DNA of 64,000 nucleotides from Bacillota bacterium. GTDB lineage: Bacteria; Bacillota; Clostridia; Christensenellales; SZUA-584. Location: positions 1 through 64,000 of the forward strand of contig JAEWTW010000034.1 in assembly GCA_023397655.1 (NCBI GenBank), in the 5' to 3' direction. This document shows positions 33,547-42,820 of the stretch, in pieces. The stretch's first letter is position 1; each line of letters starts with the position of its first letter. The notes beneath the pieces are model-generated. The model was not told the origin of the DNA, ran no database searches, and saw only the letters and a list, made by a program, of their open reading frames with translations. A program made the position numbers and the translations under genes.

Positions 33547-34403
33547 ACCAAACCGCTGTGGGACAGTATCTGCTCGATCTCGTCCGCTTTGTTCATCGTA
33601 TACAGATGGAACTTGTTGATATTGTATTCCATCAGCAGGCTGATTTGACGGACCGCGTATTCGAGGCCGGCTTTTTTAAATTCCTCCGGCTTCTCGCCGT
33701 AACGGCTGATGATCTTGCTGAGCGGCGCAGGTATGGAGCAGGCGGACAGCAGCGACATGCGGATGATCTGCTTGGGGTTCAGCACCGGCATAATGCCCGT
33801 CACCACCGGCGTTTTGACGCCCTCCTTGCTGAGCTTTTCATATAGATCCACAATGGCGCAGGTGTCGAAGCACAGCTGCGTGATGAAGAAGTCCACGCCG
33901 AGTGAGGCTTTGAGCTTCATGAATTCGATATCCCGTTCCAACCCGGAGCTTTCCACGTGGGATTCCGGGTATGCGGCGGCGGCCACGGTGAACCCCGGCC
34001 GCTTTTTAATTTCCGTGATCAGGTCGCTGGCGTGCCGGTAGTGCACGAAAGCGGTGCTGTCATCCATGTCTTCCGGTATATCGCCGCGCAGCGCCAGCAC
34101 ATTTTTTATGCCCTTACTTTCCAGCGTGTCCAGTATGTCCCCGATCATGGAGTGATCGGAACCGACGCAGGTCAGGTGTGCGATGGCTTCAAGACCCATC
34201 GTATCCACCTGCGAGACGACTTCCAGCGTCCGCTCGCGGTTGCCGCCGCCCGCGCCGTAGGTCACGCTGGCAAAGGCCGGATTGCTTTGCGCAAGCCGCT
34301 CAATGGCATTATAAACAGTCGACATGGGCATGTCCTTTTTCGGCGGAAAGAACTCCAGTGAAAAAGCGCTTTGTTCAGTTGTCAGCTTTTCGACAATACC
34401 CAT
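33543..34403 (-). CDS. metF: 5,10-methylenetetrahydrofolate reductase
   Basis: This 286-residue flavin TIM-barrel enzyme reduces methylene-THF to methyl-THF, the methyl donor of MetH. Typical segments are FSLEFFPPKKD, SVTYGAGGGNRERT, HLTCVG, LRGDIP and FFITQLCFD. It lacks the eukaryotic regulatory domain. I preferred the ATG at 34401-34403 to the adjacent TTG. It is divergent from the MetH reactivation gene, and the shared 120-bp region allows joint control. Confidence 0.9.
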   Translation of the reverse strand: MGIVEKLTTEQSAFSLEFFPPKKDMPMSTVYNAIERLAQSNPAFASVTYGAGGGNRERTLEVVSQVDTMGLEAIAHLTCVGSDHSMIGDILDTLESKGIKNVLALRGDIPEDMDDSTAFVHYRHASDLITEIKKRPGFTVAAAAYPESHVESSGLERDIEFMKLKASLGVDFFITQLCFDTCAIVDLYEKLSKEGVKTPVVTGIMPVLNPKQIIRMSLLSACSIPAPLSKIISRYGEKPEEFKKAGLEYAVRQISLLMEYNINKFHLYTMNKADEIEQILSHSGLV

Positions 34404-34480
34404 CAAAAAATATCTCCTGTCTCTGTTATACCATATTAATATCGACTATTTAACCATAACGCAGGGGTGTTTGCAAGTGG

Positions 34481-34509
34481 TTGAATAATGACTGAAACTG
34501 GTGTATCAT
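34481..34509 (+). promoter_or_regulatory. Promoter of the metH operon
   Basis: TTGAAT (34481-34486), 17 nt, TATCAT (34504-34509). The short leader leaves no room for a cobalamin or SAM riboswitch. Confidence 0.55.
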
Positions 34510-34527
34510 GTGTCATGAGGTGTTTTC

Positions 34528-35127
34528 ATGGAAGTTTTCCCGTATCTTCCGTTCGTGCCGGATAAAAAAACGGTGCTGCGGCGGCTCGGATCGCAAAAAG
34601 CTGTGTTTTCCGAGGATCTGGAATCGAGCATAGACAGCTTGCTCGGGCAAGCGCAGACGGCATTTGCGGCGCGGGGAAAAGCGGCGGTTTATCCGATCAC
34701 ACAGGCTGATGAAAACGGCGTGACGGTGGAGGGAATCGCCATCCAATCGCCCATGCTGGCCCGCTTGCTGGCAGACAGCAAGGCCGTTTATCTGATGGCG
34801 GCATCGATACCGGCGCGCGATGTGGAGAAGATCAGCCGCGCGATGCGGGACGGCGAAGGGCTTAAGGCCGTCGTGTTCGACGCGTACGCCTCCGAATTCG
34901 TGGACGGTACGCTGGACGTCATCATCGCGCGCAAGAACGAAGCGCTGCGGCGCACGGGGCAGAAGCTGACGAAGCGGCGTTTCAGCGCCGGTTACGGTGA
35001 TCTCGACCTCGCTTACCAGAAGGCGTTTTACGATCTGCTGGACATGAGAACGCTGGAAGTTGATATCAATGAAAACTATCTGCTGTCGCCGGAGAAGTCG
35101 GTGATTGCGATAGCCGGAGTGGAATAG
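34528..35127 (+). CDS. Methionine synthase reactivation protein (stand-alone)
   Basis: This 199-residue protein is related to the C-terminal activation domain of MetH, which binds SAM and reductively remethylates oxidised cob(II)alamin. The best matching part is RRFSAGYGDLDLAYQKAF and then NENYLLSPEKSVIAIAGVE (the family pattern is RxSPGYGD...L.P.KS). The following metH gene lacks this domain. A separate protein of this type paired with a truncated MetH is known from Thermotoga maritima, so the two probably act together. Two bases separate it from metH. Confidence 0.85.
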   Translation: MEVFPYLPFVPDKKTVLRRLGSQKAVFSEDLESSIDSLLGQAQTAFAARGKAAVYPITQADENGVTVEGIAIQSPMLARLLADSKAVYLMAASIPARDVEKISRAMRDGEGLKAVVFDAYASEFVDGTLDVIIARKNEALRRTGQKLTKRRFSAGYGDLDLAYQKAFYDLLDMRTLEVDINENYLLSPEKSVIAIAGVE

Positions 35128-35129
35128 AT

Positions 35130-37502
35130 TTGAAGACAATAGACGGACTGGGATTTCTGGATTTTCTGAAGCAGCGCATCATGGTGCTGGACGGCGCAAC
35201 AGGCACATACCTGCAGCAAAACGGCATGGAGCCGGGCATTTGTCCCGAGTTTTATGCGCTGGAACATGCGAGCCTACTTGCGGACGTGCAGCGGCGTTAT
35301 GTGGACGCCGGAACGCGCGCGCTGTATACGTTCACGATGGGGGCGAACGCGCACAAGCTGGGCGAATTTTCGCTGAAGGATGATGTTCGGCGCATCAACG
35401 CGGAACTGGCTGCGCTGTCGGTGAAGGCCGCGGGCAGCCGCGCTTTTGTGGGCGGCGACGTCAGCTCCACCGGCTCCTTTTTAGCGCCGCTGGGAGACCT
35501 TGCGTTCGAGCAGGTCGTTGATATATATAAGGAACAGATACGGGCGCTCGCAGAAGGCGGCGTGGATTTCATCGTTATTGAAACGATGATCGATATACAG
35601 GAGACGCGCGCAGCGGTGATCGCGGCGAAGGAGTGCTGCGACCTGCCTATTGTGGCGAGCATGACGTTCGACGAGCACGGTCGCACGCTGACGGGTACCA
35701 GCCCTGCGGCGGCCGCGATGACGCTGATATCGGCGGGAGCGGACGTGGTGGGCCTCAACTGCTCGACCGGCCCTGCGGAGATGCTGCCGCTGGTGGCGGC
35801 GATGAAAGCGGTGGCCAGCGTGCCGCTGCTGGTGAAGCCCAACGCGGGCAAGCCGCGCATCGTGAACGGGCAGACGCAGTTCGATATGACGTGCGAACAG
35901 TTTAAAAGCTTTGTGAAGCCGCTCTGTGAAGCGGGCGCCAACATGATTGGCGGCTGCTGCGGCACCGACCCGCAGTTTATTCAGGCCATCAGCGAAGAGG
36001 CTACCGGGCTACTTCCTGTGCCGTGGCTCAAGGAGATGCCGGCGGCGCTGACCTCCGTATCCGATGAGGTGTATATTGGCCGGCGTTTTGCCGTGATTGG
36101 GGAGCGCATCAACCCTACCGGCAAACCCAAGCTCAAGGAAGCGCTGCGCGAGCAGAACTTCTATGAGGTGCTGGACATGGCGCTGGAGCAGAAGGATAAC
36201 GGCGCGCACATACTGGACGTGAACGTGGGACTTCCCGGCACGGACGAAATGACACTGATGAAGGGCGCGCTGGAGACATTATCCGTGCAGGCCAAGCTGC
36301 CGCTTTGCATCGATTCCTCCAACATTAATGTGATCGAACAGGCGCTGCGCGTCTATCCGGGGCGCGCGCTGATCAATTCCATGTCTACCAAGGCCGAACA
36401 TTTATCATCGCTGCTGCCGCTGATCGCGCGGTATAAGCCGATGTTCATACTGCTGCCCATCGGTGACGCGGGCATACCGCAGACCGCCGAAGGGCGCATC
36501 GACGAGATTAAAACAGCTTACGAAGTGATCAGCCGGGCGGGTATCGGCAAGGAAAGTATACTGGTGGACGGTCTGGTGATGACGGTATCGTCTGACCCCA
36601 AGGCCGCCAAGGAGACGCTCAAGGTTGTCAAATGGTGCAGCGCGAACGGCTTCAATACCGTTCTCGGCATATCCAACGGCTCGTTCGGTCTGCCGGAGCG
36701 CCGGTTCATCAACGCGGCGTATCTGGTGATGGCGATGGGCTTCGGGCTTTCCGCGGCCATCATGAACCCCAACGACACGCTGATGATGGATTTGTACCAC
36801 GCGGCGCAGGCGCTCACCGAAAGGGACGACAACTTTGAGCAGTACCTGAAACGTTTCGCCAACGTACAGACGCCGGAGGAAGAAGCGAAGAGCATCGCGG
36901 ACGCCATACTGACAGGCAAGAAGAACACCATCATACAGCTGATCGATGCGGAGATGGCGGGCGGCGCGGTGCCGGAAGCCATCATCAACGACATGATCAT
37001 ACCCGCGCTGCGCCGGGTGGGAGACCTCTACGAGCAGCGCGTCTACTATCTGCCGCAGCTGATATACAGCGCCGAAGCGGCGCATACGGCATTCGGCTAT
37101 CTGGAGCAGCATTTTGCACCGTCGTCCGCATCCGCCAAAAAGAAGATCGTGATGGCGACGGTGAAGGGCGACATTCACGATATCGGAAAGAATCTGGTTG
37201 CCATGCTGCTCAAAAACCACGGGTTCGCGGTGATCGATCTCGGCAAGGACGTGCCCGCGCATACCATTGTGGACACGGCGGCCCAAGAGGATGCCGATAT
37301 CATCGGGCTCTCGGCGCTGATCACGACGACGGCGCGCGAGATGGAAAAGGTGGTGCTGCTTGTCCGCGAGGCCGGTATCCGGGCCAAGGTGATGGTGGGC
37401 GGCGCAGTGATAACTGAAGATTATGCCAGGAGCATCGGCGCGGACGCCTACGCCCCCGACGCGGCGGGCGCGGTGAAAGCGGCGGCATCGCTTCTGGAAT
37501 AA
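35130..37502 (+). CDS. metH: Cobalamin-dependent methionine synthase, short form
   Basis: This 790-residue enzyme transfers the methyl group of methyl-THF to homocysteine. Modules in order: homocysteine domain (about 1-290) with zinc ligands C211, C276 and C277 (NCSTGP, GGCCGTDP); pterin-binding domain (about 310-570, FAVIGERINPTGK); four-helix cap (about 585-665); and B12-binding domain (about 670-790) with the lower-ligand histidine H683 in GDIHDIGKNL. The activation domain is missing and is supplied by the upstream gene. The start is a TTG at 35130, two bases after the preceding stop. Confidence 0.93.
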   Translation: MKTIDGLGFLDFLKQRIMVLDGATGTYLQQNGMEPGICPEFYALEHASLLADVQRRYVDAGTRALYTFTMGANAHKLGEFSLKDDVRRINAELAALSVKAAGSRAFVGGDVSSTGSFLAPLGDLAFEQVVDIYKEQIRALAEGGVDFIVIETMIDIQETRAAVIAAKECCDLPIVASMTFDEHGRTLTGTSPAAAAMTLISAGADVVGLNCSTGPAEMLPLVAAMKAVASVPLLVKPNAGKPRIVNGQTQFDMTCEQFKSFVKPLCEAGANMIGGCCGTDPQFIQAISEEATGLLPVPWLKEMPAALTSVSDEVYIGRRFAVIGERINPTGKPKLKEALREQNFYEVLDMALEQKDNGAHILDVNVGLPGTDEMTLMKGALETLSVQAKLPLCIDSSNINVIEQALRVYPGRALINSMSTKAEHLSSLLPLIARYKPMFILLPIGDAGIPQTAEGRIDEIKTAYEVISRAGIGKESILVDGLVMTVSSDPKAAKETLKVVKWCSANGFNTVLGISNGSFGLPERRFINAAYLVMAMGFGLSAAIMNPNDTLMMDLYHAAQALTERDDNFEQYLKRFANVQTPEEEAKSIADAILTGKKNTIIQLIDAEMAGGAVPEAIINDMIIPALRRVGDLYEQRVYYLPQLIYSAEAAHTAFGYLEQHFAPSSASAKKKIVMATVKGDIHDIGKNLVAMLLKNHGFAVIDLGKDVPAHTIVDTAAQEDADIIGLSALITTTAREMEKVVLLVREAGIRAKVMVGGAVITEDYARSIGADAYAPDAAGAVKAAASLLE

Positions 37503-37527
37503 AATATTTTATATTGGAGTCCCAAAA

Positions 37528-38256
37528 ATGAATATCCAAATAGACACCCATACCCACACGGTGCTCTCCGGTCATGCCCATTCCACGCTGATTGAAAACG
37601 CGGCGGCGGCGGCAAGGGTCGGGCTGAAGGGCTTCGTGGTGACGGATCATGGCCCGGCTATTCCGGCAGCGCCGCCGGATTTCAACCTGTCCACGCTTGA
37701 ATATCTGCCGGATATCATTGAAGGCGTACGCGTCTATCACGGCGTGGAGGCCAACATCATCGATTTTGAGGGCACCATCGACATACGCGAAAAATACTTT
37801 AAACTTGCGGATTTCACGATCGCGGGCATGCATGAAGTGGTGATACGCACCGGCGGCCAGAAGAAGGACACCGAAGCGGTGCTGGGTGCGCTGAACAATA
37901 AATATGTCGACATGATCTCCCACCCCGACAACCCGTCTTACAATCTGGATTATGAAGCGGTGGTCAAGGAAGCGGCCCGCCTCGGCAAGCTGATGGAGGT
38001 CAACGATCACTCATTTGAATACCGCAACGGCGGCATCGAAAAGGCGATGATCTATCTGCCCATGTGCAGGCGGCACGGCGTGCGCGTGGCGGTGTCCAGT
38101 GACGCCCATTCTGCGTTCGGCATGGGCAAGTTCGATGTGGCGCTTCGGGTGCTGGATCAGATCGGGTTCCCCGCCGAACTGGTGATCAACGCCACGCAGC
38201 AGAGCTTTGAAGCCTATCTGAAGGAGCGGGTCAGCCGCACGGAATGCTGCGCCTGA
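37528..38256 (+). CDS. PHP-domain phosphatase (YcdX-like)
   Basis: This 242-residue metal-dependent phosphoesterase has the PHP motifs QIDTHTHTVLSGHAHST (HxH), VTDHGPA, HGVEANI, AGMHE, ISHPDNP and SSDAHSAF, which together supply the three-metal site of YcdX-type enzymes. The substrate is unknown; homologues hydrolyse small phosphates. It starts 25 nt after metH and may be the last gene of that operon. A GC-rich hairpin (about 38334-38371) followed by four A residues lies downstream. Confidence 0.8.
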   Translation: MNIQIDTHTHTVLSGHAHSTLIENAAAAARVGLKGFVVTDHGPAIPAAPPDFNLSTLEYLPDIIEGVRVYHGVEANIIDFEGTIDIREKYFKLADFTIAGMHEVVIRTGGQKKDTEAVLGALNNKYVDMISHPDNPSYNLDYEAVVKEAARLGKLMEVNDHSFEYRNGGIEKAMIYLPMCRRHGVRVAVSSDAHSAFGMGKFDVALRVLDQIGFPAELVINATQQSFEAYLKERVSRTECCA

Positions 38257-38401
38257 CAGGCTTGTTCCAAAAGTGACAATACAGCAGGCGGCTGTTCAGG
38301 CGGCTGCCGGATGCCAACTATTTTAACAACATCTCCGGGTCCTGTTCTGACTCCGCGATGAGCGGGCCCGGAAAAACCAAGCTATCCATCCACCGGCGTT
38401 T

Positions 38402-38411
38402 ATGATACTAT
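38402..38411 (+). promoter_or_regulatory. Extended -10 element of the fusion gene
   Basis: ATGATACTAT, identical to the extended -10 of the acc-fab promoter (5260-5269), lies 60 nt ahead of the start codon. No good -35 hexamer is seen. Confidence 0.35.
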
Positions 38412-38471
38412 ATATGCATTATTTAGTTGTATCTTCGGACTCATACATATTTATTCGGAGGGCCTGTTCTC

Positions 38472-41400
38472 ATGGAAATGATCTTTGAAAAGCTGGGCGC
38501 GCTGAAGGAAGAGCGGTCGATGAAGAACCTCTTTTCCAACATCTGCAGCCACGGCGACGCTGTTGCGGCGGAGTATCAGGAAGAGGGTTCTGTCAGAAAG
38601 CTGACTTACGCGGACTATGAGCGCATCTCGGTGGCCGCTGCCGGCAAGCTGGCACAACTGATGGACGGCACGGAAAAGAACACGTTCGTGGCGCTGCGCT
38701 TTGCCAACAGTCCGCTGTGGCCCGCGGCGTTCTGGGCCATCATCATGGCGGGTTACCGGCCGCTGCTGATGGACGCGAACGCGGACGACGCGGCGGTGAT
38801 GCACATACTTCGTCAGGCGGGCTCGCGCACCATCGTGACGGACAGCCCTGTCGGCGTAGGCGGTGTCACGGCGGTCAAAACGGATGATTTTCTGGACATG
38901 CACGCGGACGATACGTCCTACATGCCGGTGTTCTCCGACGCCATCGCGCTGTGCACCTCCGGCACCACGGCCACACCCAAGGTCTATGTGTACAACGAGC
39001 AGGCTGTTTGCGATCAGGTGCTGCTGGCTGAATACATCTACAAGAACAATAAGGACATCATACACAACGGGCCCATCAAGCAGCTGGCCTTTCTGCCGTT
39101 CCATCACATATTTGGGCTGATGGCGGTGTACATGTGGTACACGTTCTTCGGCAAAACCATTGTCTATATCAAAAACCGTACGGCGGACGTGATACTGGAC
39201 GCGTGCAAAACGCACAAGGTGACGCACATCTACGCGGTGCCGCTGCTGTGGAATAACGTCGCCAAGGGCATACTGCGAAAAGCAAAGCTTCAGGGCGAGG
39301 AAACGTACGACAAGCTGATGAACGCGAGCGACATCAGCATCAAGCTGCAGCGGAGGCTGGGCAAAACAGGACGCAAGCTGGTCTCCAAGCTGTTCTTCAA
39401 GGACTTGCAGCAGAGGCTGGTGGGTGACAGTATACAGTTCATGATCAGCGGCGGCGGGCACATTCAGCCCGAAACGCTTAAAGTTATCAACTCCATCGGC
39501 TACCCGCTCGTGTCCGGCTTTGGCATGACGGAAACGGGCATCGATTCGGTGGAGCTGTCCGGTAAAATTGACAGGAAGCTGGATGCCAGCGTGGGCAAGC
39601 CGTTCGAACCGATGGAGTACCGCATCGTGTATGAGAACCCGGGCGACAAGACGGGTGAATTACAGATACGCGGCGACGCCATCCATTCGGGCCGTATGGT
39701 GGACGGCGTGTACATCGCGCGGGAGGAAGGCTGGTTTTCGTCCGGCGATATCGTGCGCGAAGTGGACGGGCGGTATTACATCGAAGGCCGTCTGAAGGAT
39801 GTCATCATCAACGAGTCGGGCGAGAACGTGTACCCAGACGAGCTGGAAGACAGCTTCTCGGAGCTGCCGCACGCGGAGCACATCTGCGTAACGGGCGTCG
39901 CGGCGAAGGATGTGTACGACGATACCACGCTGGTGGTGTACATGGGCGAGAGCACCGGCGACGCGCATAAGGCCGCCGAGCTGGTCGCGGAGATCGCGCG
40001 CATCAACGGTCTGCTGCCCATATACAAGAAGATCAAGCGCGCGTACCTATCTCTGGACGCGCTGCCGCTGGCCAACGGCATCAAGGTGCGCCGCCAGAAG
40101 GTGAAGGAAACGATCGAGCGCGGGCAGGGCCGTTTTGAGGAGATCGACATACGCGGCGGCGTGATCAAGCATGCTGCCGCAAAGAAGGAGCAGCCGGCAA
40201 AGACAAACGGATCGGCATACGACAGCACCGAATACAAGAGCATCGTGGAAAATGTCCGGCAGATGTTTGCGGACGTGCTGGGTATGGAGCCTTCCGCCAT
40301 TAAGGATACCGACCACTTTGTGGACGACCTCGGCGGCGACAGCCTCTCCAGCCTTGGCGTGTTCTCCAAGGCGGAGGAGATGTACGACGTGATCATACCG
40401 GACACCGAGTATTTCACCTGTGCGACGGTGGAGGACCTGTCCCGCCTGCTTTACAGGAAGCTGAACAACTTAGAGGACACGCGTGAGGAGATAAAACCGC
40501 AGGAAGTGCGCAAAATCACCGATTTCGCATCGTCCCGGGAATATGAGGAATACGCACGGCGGCGCATCGGCCTGCAGGACGCGGGGCTCAAGGATCCGTA
40601 CTTCGTGGCGCACGATTCGGTACTGCGGGACACGTCCGTCGTGGCGGGCCGGGAGATCATTAACCTCGCGTCCTACAACTACGTCGGCATGTCGGGACAC
40701 CCGAGAACGTCCGCCGCCGCCAAGGAAGCGATAGACACTTACGGAACCTCGGCGTCCGGCTCACGGCTGATCGCGGGGGAAAAGACGCTGTACCGTGAGC
40801 TGGAGCACGCCATCGCCAAGTGGAAGCACACGGACGATTCGCTCGTGCTGGTGGGCGGGCATTCCACCAACGTGACGTTCGTGGGCAACTTCTGCAACGA
40901 GCGCGATCTGGTGCTGTACGACGCGTTGTCGCACAACTCCATCACGCAAGGCTGCCAGCTATCCAAGAGCGACACGAAGGCATTCCCGCACAACGACATC
41001 GACGCGCTGGAGCATCTGCTCAAAGCCGCGCGCGACAAGTACGAAAAGATACTCATCGTCGTCGAGGGCGTTTACTCGATGGACGGCGACATCGCACCCA
41101 TACCCGAATTCGTGGCGCTTAAGAAGAAGTACGGCGCATTCCTGATGGTGGATGAAGCGCATTCGAGCTGCGTGATCGGCAAAAACGGCGGCGGCGTGGA
41201 CGACCACTTCGGTCTGCTGCCGGGCGAAATTGACGTGAAGATGGGCACGCTGTCCAAGGGCCTCGGTACCTGCGGCGGCTACATCGCGGGCGAACAGGTA
41301 TTGATCGACTATATGCGCTACTCACTGCCCGGCTTCATGTTCTCGGTGGGCATCAGCCCGCCGCTGGCAGCCGCGGCGCTGGAGGGTGTACGCATCATGA

Positions 41401-41735
41401 TGGAAGGCAACCCCAAGGTAGGGGCGCTGCACGCCAATATCAAATACTTCGTGGAGGGCGCACAGCGGCGCGGGTTTGACACCTGTCTCGCCAAGGAGAC
41501 AGCCATCATTCCCATCATGGTGGGGGAGGACAACGACGCGTATGAGCTGTCCACACTGATGCTGGAGGAGGGCGTTTTCGTGCCGCCGGCGGTTTACCCC
41601 GCGGTGCCACGGCACCAGGCGCGGCTGCGGTTCTGTGTGATCAGTGAGCACAAGCCGGAGCAGCTGGACGATGCGCTGGACAAGCTGGACAAGCTGTTCG
41701 CGCAGAAAGGTATCGCAAAGCAGGTGAAACAATGA
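38472..41735 (+). CDS. Acyl-activating ligase / acyl carrier / alpha-oxoamine synthase fusion
   Basis: This 1087-residue three-module enzyme begins with an ANL adenylate-forming ligase (about 20-560): phosphate loop TSGTTATPK (162-170), GFGMTETG (349-356), SGD (424-426), hinge GRLKD (439-443) and catalytic lysine K538. A carrier domain (about 585-665) has its phosphopantetheine serine at S624 in LGGDSLSSL. The PLP alpha-oxoamine synthase (about 690-1087) has H821 (ALSHNSI), DEAHSS (894-899) and the PLP lysine K929 in GTLSKGLG. The family of this last module includes BioF, KBL, ALAS and serine palmitoyltransferase. The protein could adenylate a fatty acid, load it on its own carrier and condense it with an amino acid. 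Overlap with galE is 4 nt. CGGAGGG fixes the ATG at 38472. Confidence 0.85.
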   Translation: MEMIFEKLGALKEERSMKNLFSNICSHGDAVAAEYQEEGSVRKLTYADYERISVAAAGKLAQLMDGTEKNTFVALRFANSPLWPAAFWAIIMAGYRPLLMDANADDAAVMHILRQAGSRTIVTDSPVGVGGVTAVKTDDFLDMHADDTSYMPVFSDAIALCTSGTTATPKVYVYNEQAVCDQVLLAEYIYKNNKDIIHNGPIKQLAFLPFHHIFGLMAVYMWYTFFGKTIVYIKNRTADVILDACKTHKVTHIYAVPLLWNNVAKGILRKAKLQGEETYDKLMNASDISIKLQRRLGKTGRKLVSKLFFKDLQQRLVGDSIQFMISGGGHIQPETLKVINSIGYPLVSGFGMTETGIDSVELSGKIDRKLDASVGKPFEPMEYRIVYENPGDKTGELQIRGDAIHSGRMVDGVYIAREEGWFSSGDIVREVDGRYYIEGRLKDVIINESGENVYPDELEDSFSELPHAEHICVTGVAAKDVYDDTTLVVYMGESTGDAHKAAELVAEIARINGLLPIYKKIKRAYLSLDALPLANGIKVRRQKVKETIERGQGRFEEIDIRGGVIKHAAAKKEQPAKTNGSAYDSTEYKSIVENVRQMFADVLGMEPSAIKDTDHFVDDLGGDSLSSLGVFSKAEEMYDVIIPDTEYFTCATVEDLSRLLYRKLNNLEDTREEIKPQEVRKITDFASSREYEEYARRRIGLQDAGLKDPYFVAHDSVLRDTSVVAGREIINLASYNYVGMSGHPRTSAAAKEAIDTYGTSASGSRLIAGEKTLYRELEHAIAKWKHTDDSLVLVGGHSTNVTFVGNFCNERDLVLYDALSHNSITQGCQLSKSDTKAFPHNDIDALEHLLKAARDKYEKILIVVEGVYSMDGDIAPIPEFVALKKKYGAFLMVDEAHSSCVIGKNGGGVDDHFGLLPGEIDVKMGTLSKGLGTCGGYIAGEQVLIDYMRYSLPGFMFSVGISPPLAAAALEGVRIMMEGNPKVGALHANIKYFVEGAQRRGFDTCLAKETAIIPIMVGEDNDAYELSTLMLEEGVFVPPAVYPAVPRHQARLRFCVISEHKPEQLDDALDKLDKLFAQKGIAKQVKQ

Positions 41736-42712
41736 AGGTGTTGGTAACGGGAGGCGCGGGATATATCGGCAGCCACGCGGTGCGCCAGTTGATTCGCAGC
41801 GGCCATGAGCCGGTGGTGCTGGATAACCTGTCCAAAGGACACCGTGAAGCCGTGAAGGATGTTACTCTGGTTGAAACGGAATTGCTGGACAGGGAGGGCC
41901 TTGCCCGGTGCTTCGGTGAGCACAAGGTGGACGCGGTGATGCATTTCGCGGCACGCAGTCTGGTGGGCGAATCCATGAAGGTGCCGTACGACTATTACGA
42001 GAACAACGTGACCGGCAGCCTGAACCTGTTTAAGGCGGCGATGGACGCGGGCGTGGATAAGTTCATATTCTCGTCCACGGCGGCGGTGTACGGCCAGCCG
42101 GACGAGGTGCCGATACTCGAGACCACCACCAAAGCGCCGCTCAACGTGTACGGACGAACCAAGCTGGTGATCGAAAACATGCTGGAGGACTTCTCCAATA
42201 TATACGGCATTCGCTACAAGGCGCTGCGGTACTTCAACGCAGCGGGGGCGGACGTCGCGGGCGACATTGGAGAAGACCACACGCCCGAAACGCATCTGGT
42301 GCCCATCATATTCCAGAGCGTGCTTGGCAAGCGCGATAAGCTGTGCGTGTTCGGTGGCGACTACCCGACGGAGGACGGCACCTGCATCCGCGACTACATC
42401 CACGTGACGGACCTTGCGGACGCGCATGTGCTGGCGCTCGGAGACCTCGCAAAGGGCGGCGCGAGCTGCGCGTATAACCTTGGCAGCGAGAAGGGCTATT
42501 CGGTTCTGGAGATCATCCGGGCTGCATCGGATGTCGTCGGCAAGCCGATCGAATACGACGTTGCGCCGCGCCGCGCGGGAGACCCGGCTGTGCTGATCGC
42601 TTCATCGGCTAAGATACAGTCGGAACTGGGCTGGAAACCGATGTTCGGCATATCGGACATACTCGCCAGCGCATGGGGGTTTCATCAGCAATTCCCGGAC
42701 GGATACAGATAA
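41732..42712 (+). CDS. galE: UDP-glucose 4-epimerase
   Basis: This 326-residue extended SDR interconverts UDP-glucose and UDP-galactose. The NAD site is TGGAGYIGSHAV; the active-site residues lie in SSTAAVYGQP and YGRTKL (YxxxK); FNAAGAD, GTCIRDYIHVTDLA and YNLGSEKGYSVLEI are typical GalE segments. The start overlaps the stop of the fusion gene by 4 nt, so both are made from one mRNA. This is unusual for a housekeeping galE and suggests that the activated sugar is needed with the lipid-like product. Confidence 0.9.
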   Translation: MKVLVTGGAGYIGSHAVRQLIRSGHEPVVLDNLSKGHREAVKDVTLVETELLDREGLARCFGEHKVDAVMHFAARSLVGESMKVPYDYYENNVTGSLNLFKAAMDAGVDKFIFSSTAAVYGQPDEVPILETTTKAPLNVYGRTKLVIENMLEDFSNIYGIRYKALRYFNAAGADVAGDIGEDHTPETHLVPIIFQSVLGKRDKLCVFGGDYPTEDGTCIRDYIHVTDLADAHVLALGDLAKGGASCAYNLGSEKGYSVLEIIRAASDVVGKPIEYDVAPRRAGDPAVLIASSAKIQSELGWKPMFGISDILASAWGFHQQFPDGYR

Positions 42713-42723
42713 CGCTATCACAC

Positions 42724-42750
42724 AAAAGCGCCTTTAGGGGCGCTTTTTTA
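42724..42750 (+). terminator. Rho-independent terminator
   Basis: AAAAGCGCC pairs with GGCGCTTTT around a short loop, followed by more T residues, 12 nt after galE. Confidence 0.8.
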
Positions 42751-42820
42751 GTCATCACAACCACCTGCTAGGAAATATATAACAAAAAGAATTAAAGAAA
42801 TCCATAAGGAGTGACGATTA

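Noticed and set aside
34407..34527. Cobalamin or SAM riboswitch controlling metF/metH
   Set aside because: The divergent region is only about 120 bp and has promoters but no B12-box or S-box features.
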